From Bythopirellula goksoeyrii (GTDB taxonomy: Bacteria; Planctomycetota; Planctomycetia; Pirellulales; Lacipirellulaceae), in assembly GCF_008065115.1 (NCBI RefSeq), contig NZ_CP042913.1:3219827-3283826 (forward strand): 64,000 bases of DNA, written 5' to 3'. The translations under genes were made by a program, and so were the position numbers. The notes beneath the pieces are model-generated. The model saw nothing but the letters and a program-made list of their open reading frames with translations. It was not told the origin of the DNA and did no database searches. Shown here in pieces: positions 38,301 through 47,508 of this stretch; position 1 is the stretch's first letter, and the number at the start of each line of letters is the position of its first letter.

Positions 38301-38845
38301 GGCGGCAAGTCCAAGTACTGCACAGAGCCAGATTCCCCACTGTCAACTCCTATGTTGGATAGGATTGCCTTTCCGAGCACGATTTTGGCACCGTTGATCA
38401 AATCTAAATCAGCCGAGCCGACTTGGTCTGTCCCTGTTCCGTCGTTGAAAGTGTACCAATGGGTGAGGCTTAGTAGTTGACGCGATTCGAGTGACTCAAA
38501 ATGGAGTTGCTTTACGAGGCAATTGCTTCGTTTAGTCGATCGAATACTCCAGGAATCTTTTCTGGTGAATAAACTATTTCCCATCTCTTCTCTATTCTGC
38601 TTTCTCTTCTCGAGACCATTCCTATAACTTTTTCTGGAATAATCCCAGAATGGAATTGAGGATTTAATCTTAGATAGTACATCTGATGCAACATGCAGAT
38701 GTTGGGTGAGCGTTTTTGTCTTTTCAGGAGAACAGAACCCAACTGGAAGAGACTGCTCTGAAACTAGTATAGTAAGGGCTGGCAAATATAACCAACATTT
38801 AAACCAACGATTGCAACTTGCCACGATTTCCTGGAGCCTTCTCAT
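35309..38845 (-). CDS. multidomain rhamnogalacturonan lyase: LamG + PL11 + two dockerin-like loops
   Basis: Large secreted lyase (1178 residues). In order: an N-terminal region with the planctomycete extracellular motif LHFESLESRQLLS (about 115-127); a LamG-type lectin domain (about 130-340, HWYTFNDGTGTDQVGSADLDL, GTIDEIRIYDEALS); the PL11 catalytic propeller (about 350-985, VEYLNRGVVALRRANSEVYIGW, YDLDADGRAEIVMKTADGT, DVDFDGKDEIITGAS); and dockerin-like loops GDFDLDGEVDSQDLGVWQQ and GDADESQDVSGADFLIWQRN (about 1000-1060). The last 110 residues are unusually acidic and there is no PEP-CTERM tail. The ATG at 38845 overlaps the GH28 stop (ATGA). An internal ATG at 38584 would start 40 residues before LESRQLL and is a serious alternative. 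Confidence 0.88.
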   Translation of the reverse strand: MRRLQEIVASCNRWFKCWLYLPALTILVSEQSLPVGFCSPEKTKTLTQHLHVASDVLSKIKSSIPFWDYSRKSYRNGLEKRKQNREEMGNSLFTRKDSWSIRSTKRSNCLVKQLHFESLESRQLLSLTHWYTFNDGTGTDQVGSADLDLINGAKIVLGKAILSNIGVDSGESGSVQYLDLPPGALPNSGPLTVEVWFTTTAAPNWTRLFDFGNQSGGNGDSYFFYSPQTSNNDSRLVLSPGGISNERVTSGATTDDGQPHLVSAVIDTNNDLLRLYLDGNQVDTASLEGTDISSITKDLAYFGRSLYNNDDGFTGTIDEIRIYDEALSAVTVATHANEGPEPNPAPELFAPRQVEYLNRGVVALRRANSEVYIGWRMLGTDPTDVSFNLYRSTNGGSAVKLNAAPLIQTTDYVDTSANMSVDNEYFVRPIIQGIELAPSESFILAGNTAVQQHLTLPLQVPAGGTVSLPPGTQAPPSGTLNYTYNANDASVGDLDGDGQYEIILKWDPSNSKDNSEEGLTGNTFVDAYQLDGTFLWRIDMGRNIRSGAHYTQILVYDLDADGRAEIVMKTADGTIDGQGTVIGDPNADYRDGYSGLGDNRWGRVLGGPEFFTVFDGLTGAAVDTIAFEPERDSVSSWGDSYGNRQDRFQATVAYLDGVTPSIVWGRGYAPPQGGFSARNEVAAYDYDAGELSVRWVFEAATNGDNPGYVGQSAHSITVGDVDFDGKDEIITGASALDDDGTLLYNTGLGHGDALHLTDMDPSRPGLEIFMPHESPGSYGNAGGEFRDAATGALIFGIPATNDVGRGVAADIDPNSPGYEMWATTSGAGDRYIYSSTGQPLYEPPNGMSYNFLVWWDADLSRELLDGTKITEWTNSGIEELVSTDESGINNSSGLSSNNGSKSTPTLSGDILGDWREEVIWRRSDNSALEIWSTTIAATSRMVTLMHDTQYRAAIAWQNSGYNQPPHPSFYLGAGMADPPTPNIYTVPANPTIPGDFDLDGEVDSQDLGVWQQTYGLSQQHGYLPGDADESQDVSGADFLIWQRNFGNSQTQQVATLSINDDLPSESVEEFSAVYILLEESEKADVAIVALAGTGESDPSSNPTSWFLVSENQDTRLHPEYEIEEYFELEYREFEISSSDAGVSLTNLEESTLQSLHGEEESTREFFHDLVFQGWNDLE

Positions 38846-40146
38846 TGCTCGACGGCGAAGTCCGTACCGTTGACAACGACATTGTTTAAATCGAGTGATT
38901 CGATCTGATCAATTTTGAAGTTGGCACGTTCTGCTGAGATGTCGAAGTTTTCAAGCTTGATGTCGGAGATTCTATCTCCTTTATTTCCGCGCAACTCACC
39001 AAGCGAACGAACGCTTCCGGTCAGATTTCGAATGACGATGTTTTTGACAAGTGATTGGGGAGGAGCATGTCCTTTGAGATCGAAGAACTGAGTCCACGGC
39101 TTCACATCAAATACTGCTTGCGCGTTGTTCGCTTTGATATTCTCGAACAACATGTTCTCGTATAGCTGAGGCGTATCGGGTCGCAATTTCAAGCGAATGA
39201 TCGGCACTCCGGGCCCAACTTCGCAATTTCGCACTACGATGTTTCTAACAACCGTGGCTTCGCTGCCGCATGTTAACATTCCGTGTCCGCTCTCAAATAG
39301 GCAGTTCTCTATGAGAATATCCTCAACCGGGGGGCTTGTTTCATCTTCCATGGCCAAAGGGCCTTTGGATCCTTTCAGCGCTATGCAGTCATCGCCATTA
39401 GAAATTGAACAATCACGAATGGTAACGTTCTGGCAGCTATCAATATCGATGCCGTCGGAACTCGGTGCGCGATCTACCGAGATTTCGTCCCAAGGCTGAC
39501 TCTGACCAGTGATCTTTGGAGGATCGCCATGTGGGGCTGTAATCGTGATGCCATCGACTATCACATCCCGACAACTGTAGAGGTGAAGGTTCCAGAATCC
39601 GGAGTCCTTTAAGCGAACACCCTGAATTAGAATATCTGAGCAATTCTCAAAAAACATCAGACGGGGGCGCTCTACCTCCAAATTAGTACATTTTGGATTC
39701 TCAGCCCGCCGCTTCCAAAATGCCACCCAGAACGGTTTGCCATTACCATCAAGAGTACCACTACCGGTGATCTTAACCCCTGAAAGATCCTTGGCATTGA
39801 GCAATGCAGAGGTCCAAGGCTCGAAGTGGCCCTCGATTCGAGTTCGCATCTTGGGATAGTCCTCCAATGATATCGAACCGAGCAGGACAGCGCCCTCTTC
39901 CAGATGCAATTCAACCTTCGGTTTAAGAAATAATGAGCCTGTCTTGAAGATTCCAGCAGGAACACGAACAATTCCGCCGCCTGCTGAAGAGACTTGGTCA
40001 ATCGCTGATTGAATCGCGACGGTGCAAAGCGACTCGCCGCCGGCTACGGCTCCGCAAGCGTCGATGGAAAGATCTTTACCCGACGTAGTATTCGACAACG
40101 ACACTGTCGAAATAAGGATTATGACTTTTGCAACAAAACGTAACAT
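38842..40146 (-). CDS. GH28 polygalacturonase/rhamnogalacturonan hydrolase
   Basis: Inverting hydrolase of galacturonan or rhamnogalacturonan with a right-handed beta-helix. A signal peptide (about 1-23) is followed by the family start DACGAVAGGESLCTVAIQSAID. Catalytic motifs are all present in slightly altered form: SSDGIDIDSC with Asp231 (NTD in canonical members), GDDC with Asp252 and Asp253, GHGM with His288, and RLK in place of RIK (about 320). The HLEEGAVLLGS block is also typical. Length 434 is usual for bacterial exo-acting members. It is the first gene of the leftward operon and its stop overlaps the PL11 start. Confidence 0.92.
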   Translation of the reverse strand: MLRFVAKVIILISTVSLSNTTSGKDLSIDACGAVAGGESLCTVAIQSAIDQVSSAGGGIVRVPAGIFKTGSLFLKPKVELHLEEGAVLLGSISLEDYPKMRTRIEGHFEPWTSALLNAKDLSGVKITGSGTLDGNGKPFWVAFWKRRAENPKCTNLEVERPRLMFFENCSDILIQGVRLKDSGFWNLHLYSCRDVIVDGITITAPHGDPPKITGQSQPWDEISVDRAPSSDGIDIDSCQNVTIRDCSISNGDDCIALKGSKGPLAMEDETSPPVEDILIENCLFESGHGMLTCGSEATVVRNIVVRNCEVGPGVPIIRLKLRPDTPQLYENMLFENIKANNAQAVFDVKPWTQFFDLKGHAPPQSLVKNIVIRNLTGSVRSLGELRGNKGDRISDIKLENFDISAERANFKIDQIESLDLNNVVVNGTDFAVEQ

Positions 40147-40388
40147 CGGTCAGATTTTCCCGGTATAGAGTTTGGCCAAGTTCCTTTTCTTACTCTCAAG
40201 TAATGTATCGCTATCAACCCCAAATCATTCAATGCATTTCGCAAAGTTGGAGGACTTTTGCAAAGAGAGCGTCTATGGATGGCTAGTCCTGTTTATTGCC
40301 TGTTTCACGGAGTCATGGCTAAGATAGAAGGAGTCCTCAGTCGGAGGGCTTTTCTCACACGGTCCTCCAGATACGAAGGTTCAACTCC
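40147..40388. promoter_or_regulatory. divergent promoter region of the pectin cluster
   Basis: 242 bp between the leftward GH28 operon and the rightward CE12 operon; both operons must start here, so any shared operator should be here. I see no clear palindrome or sigma-70 pair that I would defend; AT-rich tracts occur near 40190-40260. Confidence 0.45.
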
Positions 40389-41471
40389 ATGGGATTCCCG
40401 TCCCGCGCCTTGATTGCCATCTGGACCGTAGTCTTGGCACTCGATCATGCGCGACTTCTCAAAGCGGAGGACCCAGCTCGCGTGCGGCTGGTATTGATCG
40501 GAGATTCTACGGTCAAGAACGGCAGCGGTAAGGGCGAAGGAGGCCTTTGGGGCTGGGGCCAAGTATTAGCCGATCATTTTGACCTAGATCGGATTGAGAT
40601 TGAAAACCGGGCATTGGGAGGTCGCAGTAGTCGAACCTATCTGACCGAAGGACTTTGGGAAAAGTCACTTGAACGATTGCGACCAGGTGATTTCGTTCTC
40701 ATGCAGTTTGGTCACAACGACGGGGGTGACAAATTCAAGGGAAACCGACCCCGCGCCTCGATCAAGGGAAATGGCGAGGAAACCGTTAATGGAGTGGTCG
40801 AAATCTCCGGCAAGGAAGAAGCTGTTCACAGCTATGGTTGGTATTTGAGGAAATACATCTCTGATGCGAAAGCGAAAGGTGCCACACCAGTTGTCCTCTC
40901 ATTGGTGCCACGCGATCGGTGGGAAGCAGGGCGAGTGATCCGTTCCAATCGCGATTACGGAAAATGGGCGTCTGAGGCCGCCGAGCAGGAAGATGCTCTC
41001 TTCATAGATCTCAACGAGATCGTTTCCCTTCGTTACGAAGAAATTGGAGAAAAAAAAGTCGGGCAGGAACTGTTTACCCAGGAAGATTGGACCCACACTA
41101 CGCGAGATGGTGCCGAGGTGAATGCGGCTTGTGTGGTCGAAGGAATTAAGAGTCTCCAAGACTGTTCATTGAAACAATACCTCTTGCCATCTCGAACTCC
41201 AGCAAAGGTTGAGCAAACGAGTTGGAAATTTGAGTGTGGCTCTGGGATGATAGCTGCCGGCTATGATCAAGTATTGCCCTTAACAATGTATTCGCAAGAA
41301 CTCGGCTTTGGCTGGGGTTCTGGCGCAAGTGTTCCGTGCGCTGAACAAGAATCTTCTAACTCAGTAACTCAGGATGTGTACTTGAGCGATGCTCATTCGA
41401 TAAATTTAACTGCGATGAGTCGGCGGTCATACCCTGTTAGTTTTTCCTCTTCCGTAATTTACTTTCCATGA
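40389..41471 (+). CDS. rhamnogalacturonan acetylesterase (CE12, SGNH fold) with truncated C-terminal module
   Basis: Removes acetyl groups from rhamnogalacturonan I. After a signal peptide (about 1-26) the SGNH blocks are complete: LIGDST with nucleophile Ser40, ALGGRSSRTY (Gly78), QFGHND (Asn110) and DWTH (Asp233, His236). From about 270 a second domain starts (WKFECGSGMIAAGYDQV, MYSQELGFGWG), which resembles the carbohydrate-binding module that begins YxiM-type esterases. It stops after about 80 residues in a low-quality tail (SRRSYPVSFSSSVIYFP), where relatives would continue. The stop overlaps the next start (ATGA at 41468-41471). First gene of the rightward operon. Confidence 0.87.
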   Translation: MGFPSRALIAIWTVVLALDHARLLKAEDPARVRLVLIGDSTVKNGSGKGEGGLWGWGQVLADHFDLDRIEIENRALGGRSSRTYLTEGLWEKSLERLRPGDFVLMQFGHNDGGDKFKGNRPRASIKGNGEETVNGVVEISGKEEAVHSYGWYLRKYISDAKAKGATPVVLSLVPRDRWEAGRVIRSNRDYGKWASEAAEQEDALFIDLNEIVSLRYEEIGEKKVGQELFTQEDWTHTTRDGAEVNAACVVEGIKSLQDCSLKQYLLPSRTPAKVEQTSWKFECGSGMIAAGYDQVLPLTMYSQELGFGWGSGASVPCAEQESSNSVTQDVYLSDAHSINLTAMSRRSYPVSFSSSVIYFP

Positions 41472-44400
41472 AAGATTTTTCCACAATGTCCCGTGCGGTC
41501 TTACTGAATTCATGTTATTCCTTGGTCATGTTGCAGATTTTGTCCGGAGTGTTGGGCAACTCTGTGAGTGCTCAACTTTTGGCGTTTCCTGAAGCAGAAG
41601 GATTTGGGCGATATGCCTCGGGTGCCCGCACCAATCTCGCAGCGGCCAGCGTCTATCATGTCACCAATCTCAATGATTCCGGTCCTGGCTCTTTTCGCGA
41701 TGCAGTGAGTCAGTCGAATCGCTTCGTCGTCTTTGATGTGGGTGGGATCCTCCAGCCGAACAGCCCTCTGACGTTTGCTAGTAATATTACGATCGCTGGT
41801 CAAACCGCGCCCGGAGGATTCGCCGTGTACGGCAACCGGGCCGCTTTTCATGGTGCCAACAATTTGGTCAGCCGCCATTGGGCAGTTCGTCTCGGCACGA
41901 GCCAAGGCCGAGCCGATGCTGCTTCAATCGTCCGCGGTACAAACATGATGTTTGATCACATGTCGATTACCTGGGGTGTGGACGGCACTTTCGACATCAA
42001 TCCCGATTCCGGTCAGATTATCGACAACCTTACGATTCAGAACTCGATCGTTGGCCAAGGTCTCGACGTCGTCGGCCATAGCACTGGTGGCCTGATGCAG
42101 CCCGGCGATGGGAGACGTTTCAGCATCATCAAGAGCCTGTTCATAGACAACGTCACCCGCAATCCCAAGGTCCGTGGTGAGAACGAGTTTATCAACAATG
42201 TCGTCTACGGCTGGGAATCGGCCGGCTATATCATGGGCGACACTTCCGGCACGTCCCACGCTAATGTCATGGGCAACTATTTCATTGAAGGTCCAATTGA
42301 TGGTAGCGCCCCGTTCAATAGCGGCACGCCCACGTTCCACATCTACGCCAACGATAACTGGGTCGATCCAGACCGCGATGGAATACTCGACGGTACACTC
42401 ATTACAAGCTATCCAGGCGCGGACGTTGTCGCCACTCCTCATGCCTTCCCTACCACTGCTTCGATGACCGCTCAGCAGGCCGTGGCCCATGTAATGGATA
42501 ATGCAGGGGTCTCGATCATCCGCGATGCCGTCGATACTCGACTGATGCAGGAGGTTGGCAGTTACGGCACACTCGGCGGTGTTATCATTCGGGATTCCGA
42601 TCCCGATCAGTTCCCCGGCTATGGTACCAATCCCAGCTATTTGAACCCGCGTGCTCGCCTTGCCGACGCCGACAACGACGGCATCGCCGACAATTGGGAA
42701 TCCGCCCATGGACTTAGCCCCGCTAATTTTGCGGACTGGAAAGGGCTCAGTTCATCAGGATATACGCAACTCGAAGAGTATCTCAACGAACTCGGGGGGG
42801 ATGGAACCACAGTCACTTCTACTGGCGGTACCTGGACGACTCCTGCCACTTGGACGGGTGGTGTGCCAACGCTTGCCGACGATGCGCTTGCAACTGGCAA
42901 CCTCAGTGTCGCATCGGGTCATGCCTTCGCGCGGCGTTTGAATCTGGGAGGGGCGCTCAATGTGAGCGGTGGAACCGTTGATGTCTTCGACACGGCTATC
43001 GCCAACTCCATAACGATCACCGGTGGTACCGTTACGGCTGGTCGAACATTGATCGCTTCGACTGGTCAATCCGGCGCACTTACGGTGCAAGCCGGTGCCA
43101 CGCTCCAGACAGGCACGATCGCCAGTGCCGGTGGATCTGCCGCGCTTCTTCTAGACGGCGGACTTCTCCGCACTACGGGCGCACCAGCGGTCCAGGTCCC
43201 CACGCTACTAGGTGCAGCCGGCGGTACGATCGACACAGCTGGATACTCCGGCGTCGTATCTGGTGCGATTACTGGATCAGGTGCTTTCACCAAACAGGGA
43301 GCAGGAGACCTTAGACTTACTGGATTGAATTCTTTCGCAGGCCCAACCGTGGTTGCAGGAGGATCTCTCTCTGCCAGTGCATCGAGTGCATTGTCGAGTT
43401 CCCCTTCCCTCGAACTGCATGAAGGAACTACCTTGAATGTCAATGACATACCAGGTGGCTACACCACCGGTAATGGGCAAACTATCAGCGGCGCTGGACA
43501 AATCACTGGTAGTCTCATTACGACCTCCGGGTCAGTTCTCAGACCCCAGGGAGGTGAGTTCTTTGTCACTGCCCACATGCTCGGTATCCAAGCGGAAAGC
43601 ATGTTGCGAGGGAGTGATTGGGCTGTGTTTAACAACGCCAGCCACGGCACAGGCAACGGGGGATCGTACAACGGCGCTGATCTCGACGTTGGAGGAATTG
43701 TGATGGTTGCCAATGAAAGTTTGGCTGCCCCAATTGCTAGTGGATTGGCTACGACAATAGTCGACTTACCCGTCGGGGGCACTTGGTATCTGTTTGCTAA
43801 GGTTGCTGAGCCCACCGTTTCCGGTGTGACGGGCGACACGGCCACACATCCTGGCGGCAACAACAGCTTCTATGTTTCCAATAATTCTGGCGCGCTGCAA
43901 ACAACCCCTTCCAACTTTAATCCCGTCCAAAGCCCCGACAATAGTGGCGACGACTCGCGATGGGTTGTGGTATCGCCAACACTTTCACCGCTTAGCGGCG
44001 TAGCCGGTTCCCTTCTCGATTATGGAATCGACTACAATCTTTCGGCTGGAACCCAGACCTTTGCTATCGGGGCTCGCGAGATTGGCACCGTGTTAGATGC
44101 CTTCGTACTGTCAACGACGAATCTCACTGCAGCGCAACTCGATTCGGCTGTTGCGGGCACGACATTCCTAGGAACCAGTACAGGCATGACGATTTCTGGC
44201 AACTACATTCAGCAAGCCAATTCTTTCCTCGAAATGCAACTCAGCAGTAGTGAACAAAACACTTTGCTAGTCAGTTCTACAGCCACTTTGGCCGGAAATC
44301 TATCGGTCGAATTGATGAATGGTTTTATCCCCCAAGCAAGCGACAACTTTACAATTCTTTCGGCTGGAAATCTCATCAATACTTTTGCGGGCCTACCTGA

Positions 44401-44743
44401 TGGTTCACGTATCAACACTGTGAATGGAATTGGGTCGTTTGCGATCGATTATGATTATCTCAATGATCAAGTAGTGCTTTCGGACTTCATGGCTGGAATC
44501 GCAGGCGACTTCGATAGCGATGGCGACGTCGATGGCCGCGACTTTCTTATCTGGCAGCGTAATCCTTCGGTAGGCAACCTCGCCGATTGGCAAAGTAACT
44601 ATGGTGCGCCGGGATCGGCTTTGGCTGCCAGCACATCGGTAGTCCCTGAGCCAAGTTCCCTCGTGCTTCTGATTTGCACATTGTTAGCCACAGTCCGAGG
44701 CCGAGCTACCAGACTAAAATTGGTGTTCCAATATCTCTTCTAA
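41468..44743 (+). CDS. PL1-like pectate lyase with beta-repeat extension, dockerin-like loop and PEP-CTERM tail
   Basis: 1091-residue secreted protein. A signal peptide (about 1-35, SVSAQ) is followed by a pectate-lyase beta-helix of the PL1 type (about 37-440): LLAFPEAEGFGRYASGARTN, NLNDSGPGSFRDAV, FDVGGIL, ITIAGQTAPGG, and MMFDHMSITWGVD. DADNDGIADNWESAHGLSP then marks a calcium-binding thrombospondin-3-like stretch. Next come autotransporter-type beta repeats (about 460-990) with a probable CBM-like insert, a single dockerin-like loop GDFDSDGDVDGRDFLIWQRN (about 1025) and the tail VVPEPSSLVLLICTLL. The last residues (RATRLKLVFQYLF) run past the normal Arg-rich end of a PEP-CTERM signal. Two ATGs (41468 and 41486) are possible starts. 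Confidence 0.87.
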   Translation: MKDFSTMSRAVLLNSCYSLVMLQILSGVLGNSVSAQLLAFPEAEGFGRYASGARTNLAAASVYHVTNLNDSGPGSFRDAVSQSNRFVVFDVGGILQPNSPLTFASNITIAGQTAPGGFAVYGNRAAFHGANNLVSRHWAVRLGTSQGRADAASIVRGTNMMFDHMSITWGVDGTFDINPDSGQIIDNLTIQNSIVGQGLDVVGHSTGGLMQPGDGRRFSIIKSLFIDNVTRNPKVRGENEFINNVVYGWESAGYIMGDTSGTSHANVMGNYFIEGPIDGSAPFNSGTPTFHIYANDNWVDPDRDGILDGTLITSYPGADVVATPHAFPTTASMTAQQAVAHVMDNAGVSIIRDAVDTRLMQEVGSYGTLGGVIIRDSDPDQFPGYGTNPSYLNPRARLADADNDGIADNWESAHGLSPANFADWKGLSSSGYTQLEEYLNELGGDGTTVTSTGGTWTTPATWTGGVPTLADDALATGNLSVASGHAFARRLNLGGALNVSGGTVDVFDTAIANSITITGGTVTAGRTLIASTGQSGALTVQAGATLQTGTIASAGGSAALLLDGGLLRTTGAPAVQVPTLLGAAGGTIDTAGYSGVVSGAITGSGAFTKQGAGDLRLTGLNSFAGPTVVAGGSLSASASSALSSSPSLELHEGTTLNVNDIPGGYTTGNGQTISGAGQITGSLITTSGSVLRPQGGEFFVTAHMLGIQAESMLRGSDWAVFNNASHGTGNGGSYNGADLDVGGIVMVANESLAAPIASGLATTIVDLPVGGTWYLFAKVAEPTVSGVTGDTATHPGGNNSFYVSNNSGALQTTPSNFNPVQSPDNSGDDSRWVVVSPTLSPLSGVAGSLLDYGIDYNLSAGTQTFAIGAREIGTVLDAFVLSTTNLTAAQLDSAVAGTTFLGTSTGMTISGNYIQQANSFLEMQLSSSEQNTLLVSSTATLAGNLSVELMNGFIPQASDNFTILSAGNLINTFAGLPDGSRINTVNGIGSFAIDYDYLNDQVVLSDFMAGIAGDFDSDGDVDGRDFLIWQRNPSVGNLADWQSNYGAPGSALAASTSVVPEPSSLVLLICTLLATVRGRATRLKLVFQYLF

Positions 44744-44745
44744 CC

Positions 44746-44753
44746 AAAGGAAG
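44746..44753 (+). promoter_or_regulatory. ribosome-binding site that fixes the GH106 start
   Basis: AAAGGAAG three bases after the stop of the pectate lyase, 7 nt before TTG 44761 and 10 nt before GTG 44764. It argues against an ATG at 44674 that would lie inside the previous gene. Confidence 0.55.
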
Positions 44754-44763
44754 CATTCAGTTG

Positions 44764-47508
44764 GTGCAAACAATAATATCCGTCCATGGAGCAGGTTGGA
44801 TCAAGCTTGCTTTTCTACTGATTGCGACAATCCCCGGAGCCTTGCCGCTTGTCGCTGCAGAAACAGAACTCTCAACGCCAATTGCTGATAAAGTAAGCTG
44901 GCCGACGGCTACACAAACTTCACGACCCTGGACTCGATGGTGGTGGCACGGGTCCGCTGTTGATGACAATAACCTCTCCCGACTTCTCGAAGAATATCAG
45001 AAGGTTGGGTTGGGAGGAGTGGAAATCACTTGCATTTATGGGGTGAAGGGCAACGAGGAGCGGAACCGTGAGTACCGCTCAGACGAATGGGTCGATGCCG
45101 TTCAGCATACGTTAAGCGAGGCGAAACGGCTTGGTATGGGGGTTGATTTACCAGCAGGGTCCGGCTGGCGAATGGGAGGGCCAGGTGTAACCCAAGAAGA
45201 TGCCAACAATCGACTTGAACTCGACAAGACGAAAGTCGCCGGAGGGAAGACATTTCATCGAGCGTTCGACAGATCTACTTTACAAAAGGCGATCGCCCAG
45301 AATGCCGAAGGCAGACAAATCGATATCACTAATCGAGGGTCGACAAATGAAATCCAATGGGAAGCGCCAGAGGGTGATTGGACGGTATACACGCTTGCAT
45401 ACCGGTGGGCGGGAGATCGCGTGAAACGACCAGGGCCGGGGGGTGAGGGACTGAATATCAATCCTTATTCCAAGAAATCGGTCAGCAATTTCCTTGAGCA
45501 ATTTGGCAAGACGCTAGATCGACTGCCAGGAGTTCGTGCGCAATTCCACGACTCGTTCGAATACGAAGGCGATTGGCAGCCCAACTTTCTCCAGGAATTT
45601 GCCGATCGACGTGGCTATCGGCTCGAACAGTTTCTCCCGGCTTTAGCTGGCGATGGACAGTCCGACACGGTCGCGCGAGTGAAATGCGACTATCGTGAGA
45701 CGCTTTCCGACATGGTCCTCGAAAACTTAGTTGTGCCGTGGGTTAATTGGGCCCACGAACACGGCCAACTGTCCCGCAACCAGTCTCACGGATCTCCAGC
45801 AAATTGGCTCGATCTGTATGCGGCTTGCGACATTCCCGAAACTGAGAGCTTTGGTCGTTTGCACGGGGATGACGCTGATCAGTTGGTGCTCAAATTTGCC
45901 TCTTCGGCTGCAAACGTAGCGGGACATCCGCTCGTTTCGGCGGAGTCGGCAACGTGGCTCAACGAACACTTTCAAACGACGCTAGCCCAAGTGAAGCAAA
46001 TCATCGATCGGCAAATCTTGGCGGGCGTCAATCACATCTTCTACCATGGCACTGCCTATTCCCCAGAGGATGCAGAATGGCCTGGCTGGTTGTTTTACGC
46101 CTCGACGCAGCTCAATCCCCAAAACCCAATTTGGAGAGATTTCTCGACACTCAATACTTACGTGACTCGTTGCCAATCAGTGTTGCAGAACAGCAAACCA
46201 AGCAATGATGTCTTGCTCTATTGGCCCATTCACGATGCTTGGCAAAATACGAAGGGCTTGCGGATGGAAATCCGAGTTCACAATGGAGGTGACTGGTTTT
46301 ACGGTCGGCCTCTCGGAGATGCAGCTAAGATACTGCACGAGAATGGCTTCGCATTCGACTATGTCTCTGATCGCGGACTGGCTACGAGCAGACCAGACGG
46401 GGCCGGGCAACTACAGACGCGAGGTGGCAACTATGACGTAGTCGTCGTTCCCCAAACCCATTTCATGCCGTTGGCTACTTTGAAGAAGCTGGTTGATTTC
46501 ATTGAGGCAGGTTCAAAAGTGGTTTTCTGGGGCGAGTTGCCCGACAGTCCCCCTGGGATGAAGGGAAAAATCAACAATAAAGAATGGAAAATTGCGATCC
46601 AAAGAGTTCGGGAGGCAATCGCCAAAGGTCAGAGTTTCGCAGGCGACGATCTGATCGAAACTCTCCAACAAGCGAAGGTGCGATCAGAATCAGATCTTAC
46701 TCGACATGGCATCGACTTTTTGCGCAAGTCGTGGGAGCGAGATGTCATTTACTATCTTAAGAACAATAATGAAACGAGCATCGATGAGTGGGTATCGATT
46801 GGTAGCGATTTTAGCTCAGCCATTTTCATGGATCCGCTTTCGGGGAAAATTGGTCTCGCAGAAACGCGTTCTGGCAATACAGGGTATTCTGCGGTGCATT
46901 TGCAGTTGGCCTCTGGACAGACTATCTTTGTTCGTGCTAGTGCCGAGCAAACATTTACCAACGAAACGTGGTCATATCAGAAGGCAAGTGGAGAGGCAGT
47001 CGAGCTTCACGGGCCCTGGCTAACGGAATTCATCGCAGGGGGACCAGAGCTGCCGGAGCAATTTGAAACTCCTCACCCAATGGCTTGGACTGAGGTCTCG
47101 GACGACGCAGCCAAGAACTTTGCCGGTACGGCAACGTACTCGACTGAACTCGACTGTCCTAACAGCAAAGGGAGGTCACTGCTCGACTTAGGAGTAGTGC
47201 ACGGCAGTGCACGTGTGTTTGTCAACGACAAATACATCGCCACGCTCTTAGCCCCACCGTATGTCTTGGAACTCAGCAATCTTCAAGACACAGGCAACCG
47301 ACTTGAAATTGAAGTAACAGGAGTCGCTGCTAACCGAATACGCGACCTTGATCGGAGAGGTGTTGAGTGGCGGATCTTCGATGACATCAATCTAGTAAAC
47401 ATCGATTACAAGCCGTTTGACGCAACCAACTGGCCCATAGTTCCTCAAGGGCTTGCCGGGCCGGTAACACTCACACCACTCATAACTACCAACGAGCCTA
47501 CCAAGTGA
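44764..47508 (+). CDS. GH106 alpha-L-rhamnosidase
   Basis: Large exported inverting rhamnosidase that removes terminal rhamnose from rhamnogalacturonan. With a GTG at 44764 (or TTG at 44761) the protein opens with a good signal peptide ending LPLVAA. The catalytic TIM-like barrel begins RPWTRWWWHGSAVDDNN and GVEITCIYGVKG, with VDLPAGSGWRMGGPGVT (the GWxxGGPW-type block), QFHDSFEYEGDW (candidate catalytic glutamate near 290), VSAESATWLNEHF and GVNHIFYHGTAYSP. The C-terminal beta-sandwiches include FAGTATYSTELDCP and LDLGVVHGSARVFVND, typical of GH106. About 914 residues, usual for the family. Its stop overlaps the start of the decayed esterase gene (GTGA). Confidence 0.88.
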   Translation: MQTIISVHGAGWIKLAFLLIATIPGALPLVAAETELSTPIADKVSWPTATQTSRPWTRWWWHGSAVDDNNLSRLLEEYQKVGLGGVEITCIYGVKGNEERNREYRSDEWVDAVQHTLSEAKRLGMGVDLPAGSGWRMGGPGVTQEDANNRLELDKTKVAGGKTFHRAFDRSTLQKAIAQNAEGRQIDITNRGSTNEIQWEAPEGDWTVYTLAYRWAGDRVKRPGPGGEGLNINPYSKKSVSNFLEQFGKTLDRLPGVRAQFHDSFEYEGDWQPNFLQEFADRRGYRLEQFLPALAGDGQSDTVARVKCDYRETLSDMVLENLVVPWVNWAHEHGQLSRNQSHGSPANWLDLYAACDIPETESFGRLHGDDADQLVLKFASSAANVAGHPLVSAESATWLNEHFQTTLAQVKQIIDRQILAGVNHIFYHGTAYSPEDAEWPGWLFYASTQLNPQNPIWRDFSTLNTYVTRCQSVLQNSKPSNDVLLYWPIHDAWQNTKGLRMEIRVHNGGDWFYGRPLGDAAKILHENGFAFDYVSDRGLATSRPDGAGQLQTRGGNYDVVVVPQTHFMPLATLKKLVDFIEAGSKVVFWGELPDSPPGMKGKINNKEWKIAIQRVREAIAKGQSFAGDDLIETLQQAKVRSESDLTRHGIDFLRKSWERDVIYYLKNNNETSIDEWVSIGSDFSSAIFMDPLSGKIGLAETRSGNTGYSAVHLQLASGQTIFVRASAEQTFTNETWSYQKASGEAVELHGPWLTEFIAGGPELPEQFETPHPMAWTEVSDDAAKNFAGTATYSTELDCPNSKGRSLLDLGVVHGSARVFVNDKYIATLLAPPYVLELSNLQDTGNRLEIEVTGVAANRIRDLDRRGVEWRIFDDINLVNIDYKPFDATNWPIVPQGLAGPVTLTPLITTNEPTK

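Noticed and set aside
41924-42709. A 261-codon reverse frame rich in Ile, Val and Gly within the pectate lyase gene
   Set aside because: The composition follows from the antisense of beta-helix codons; no start site or family resemblance.
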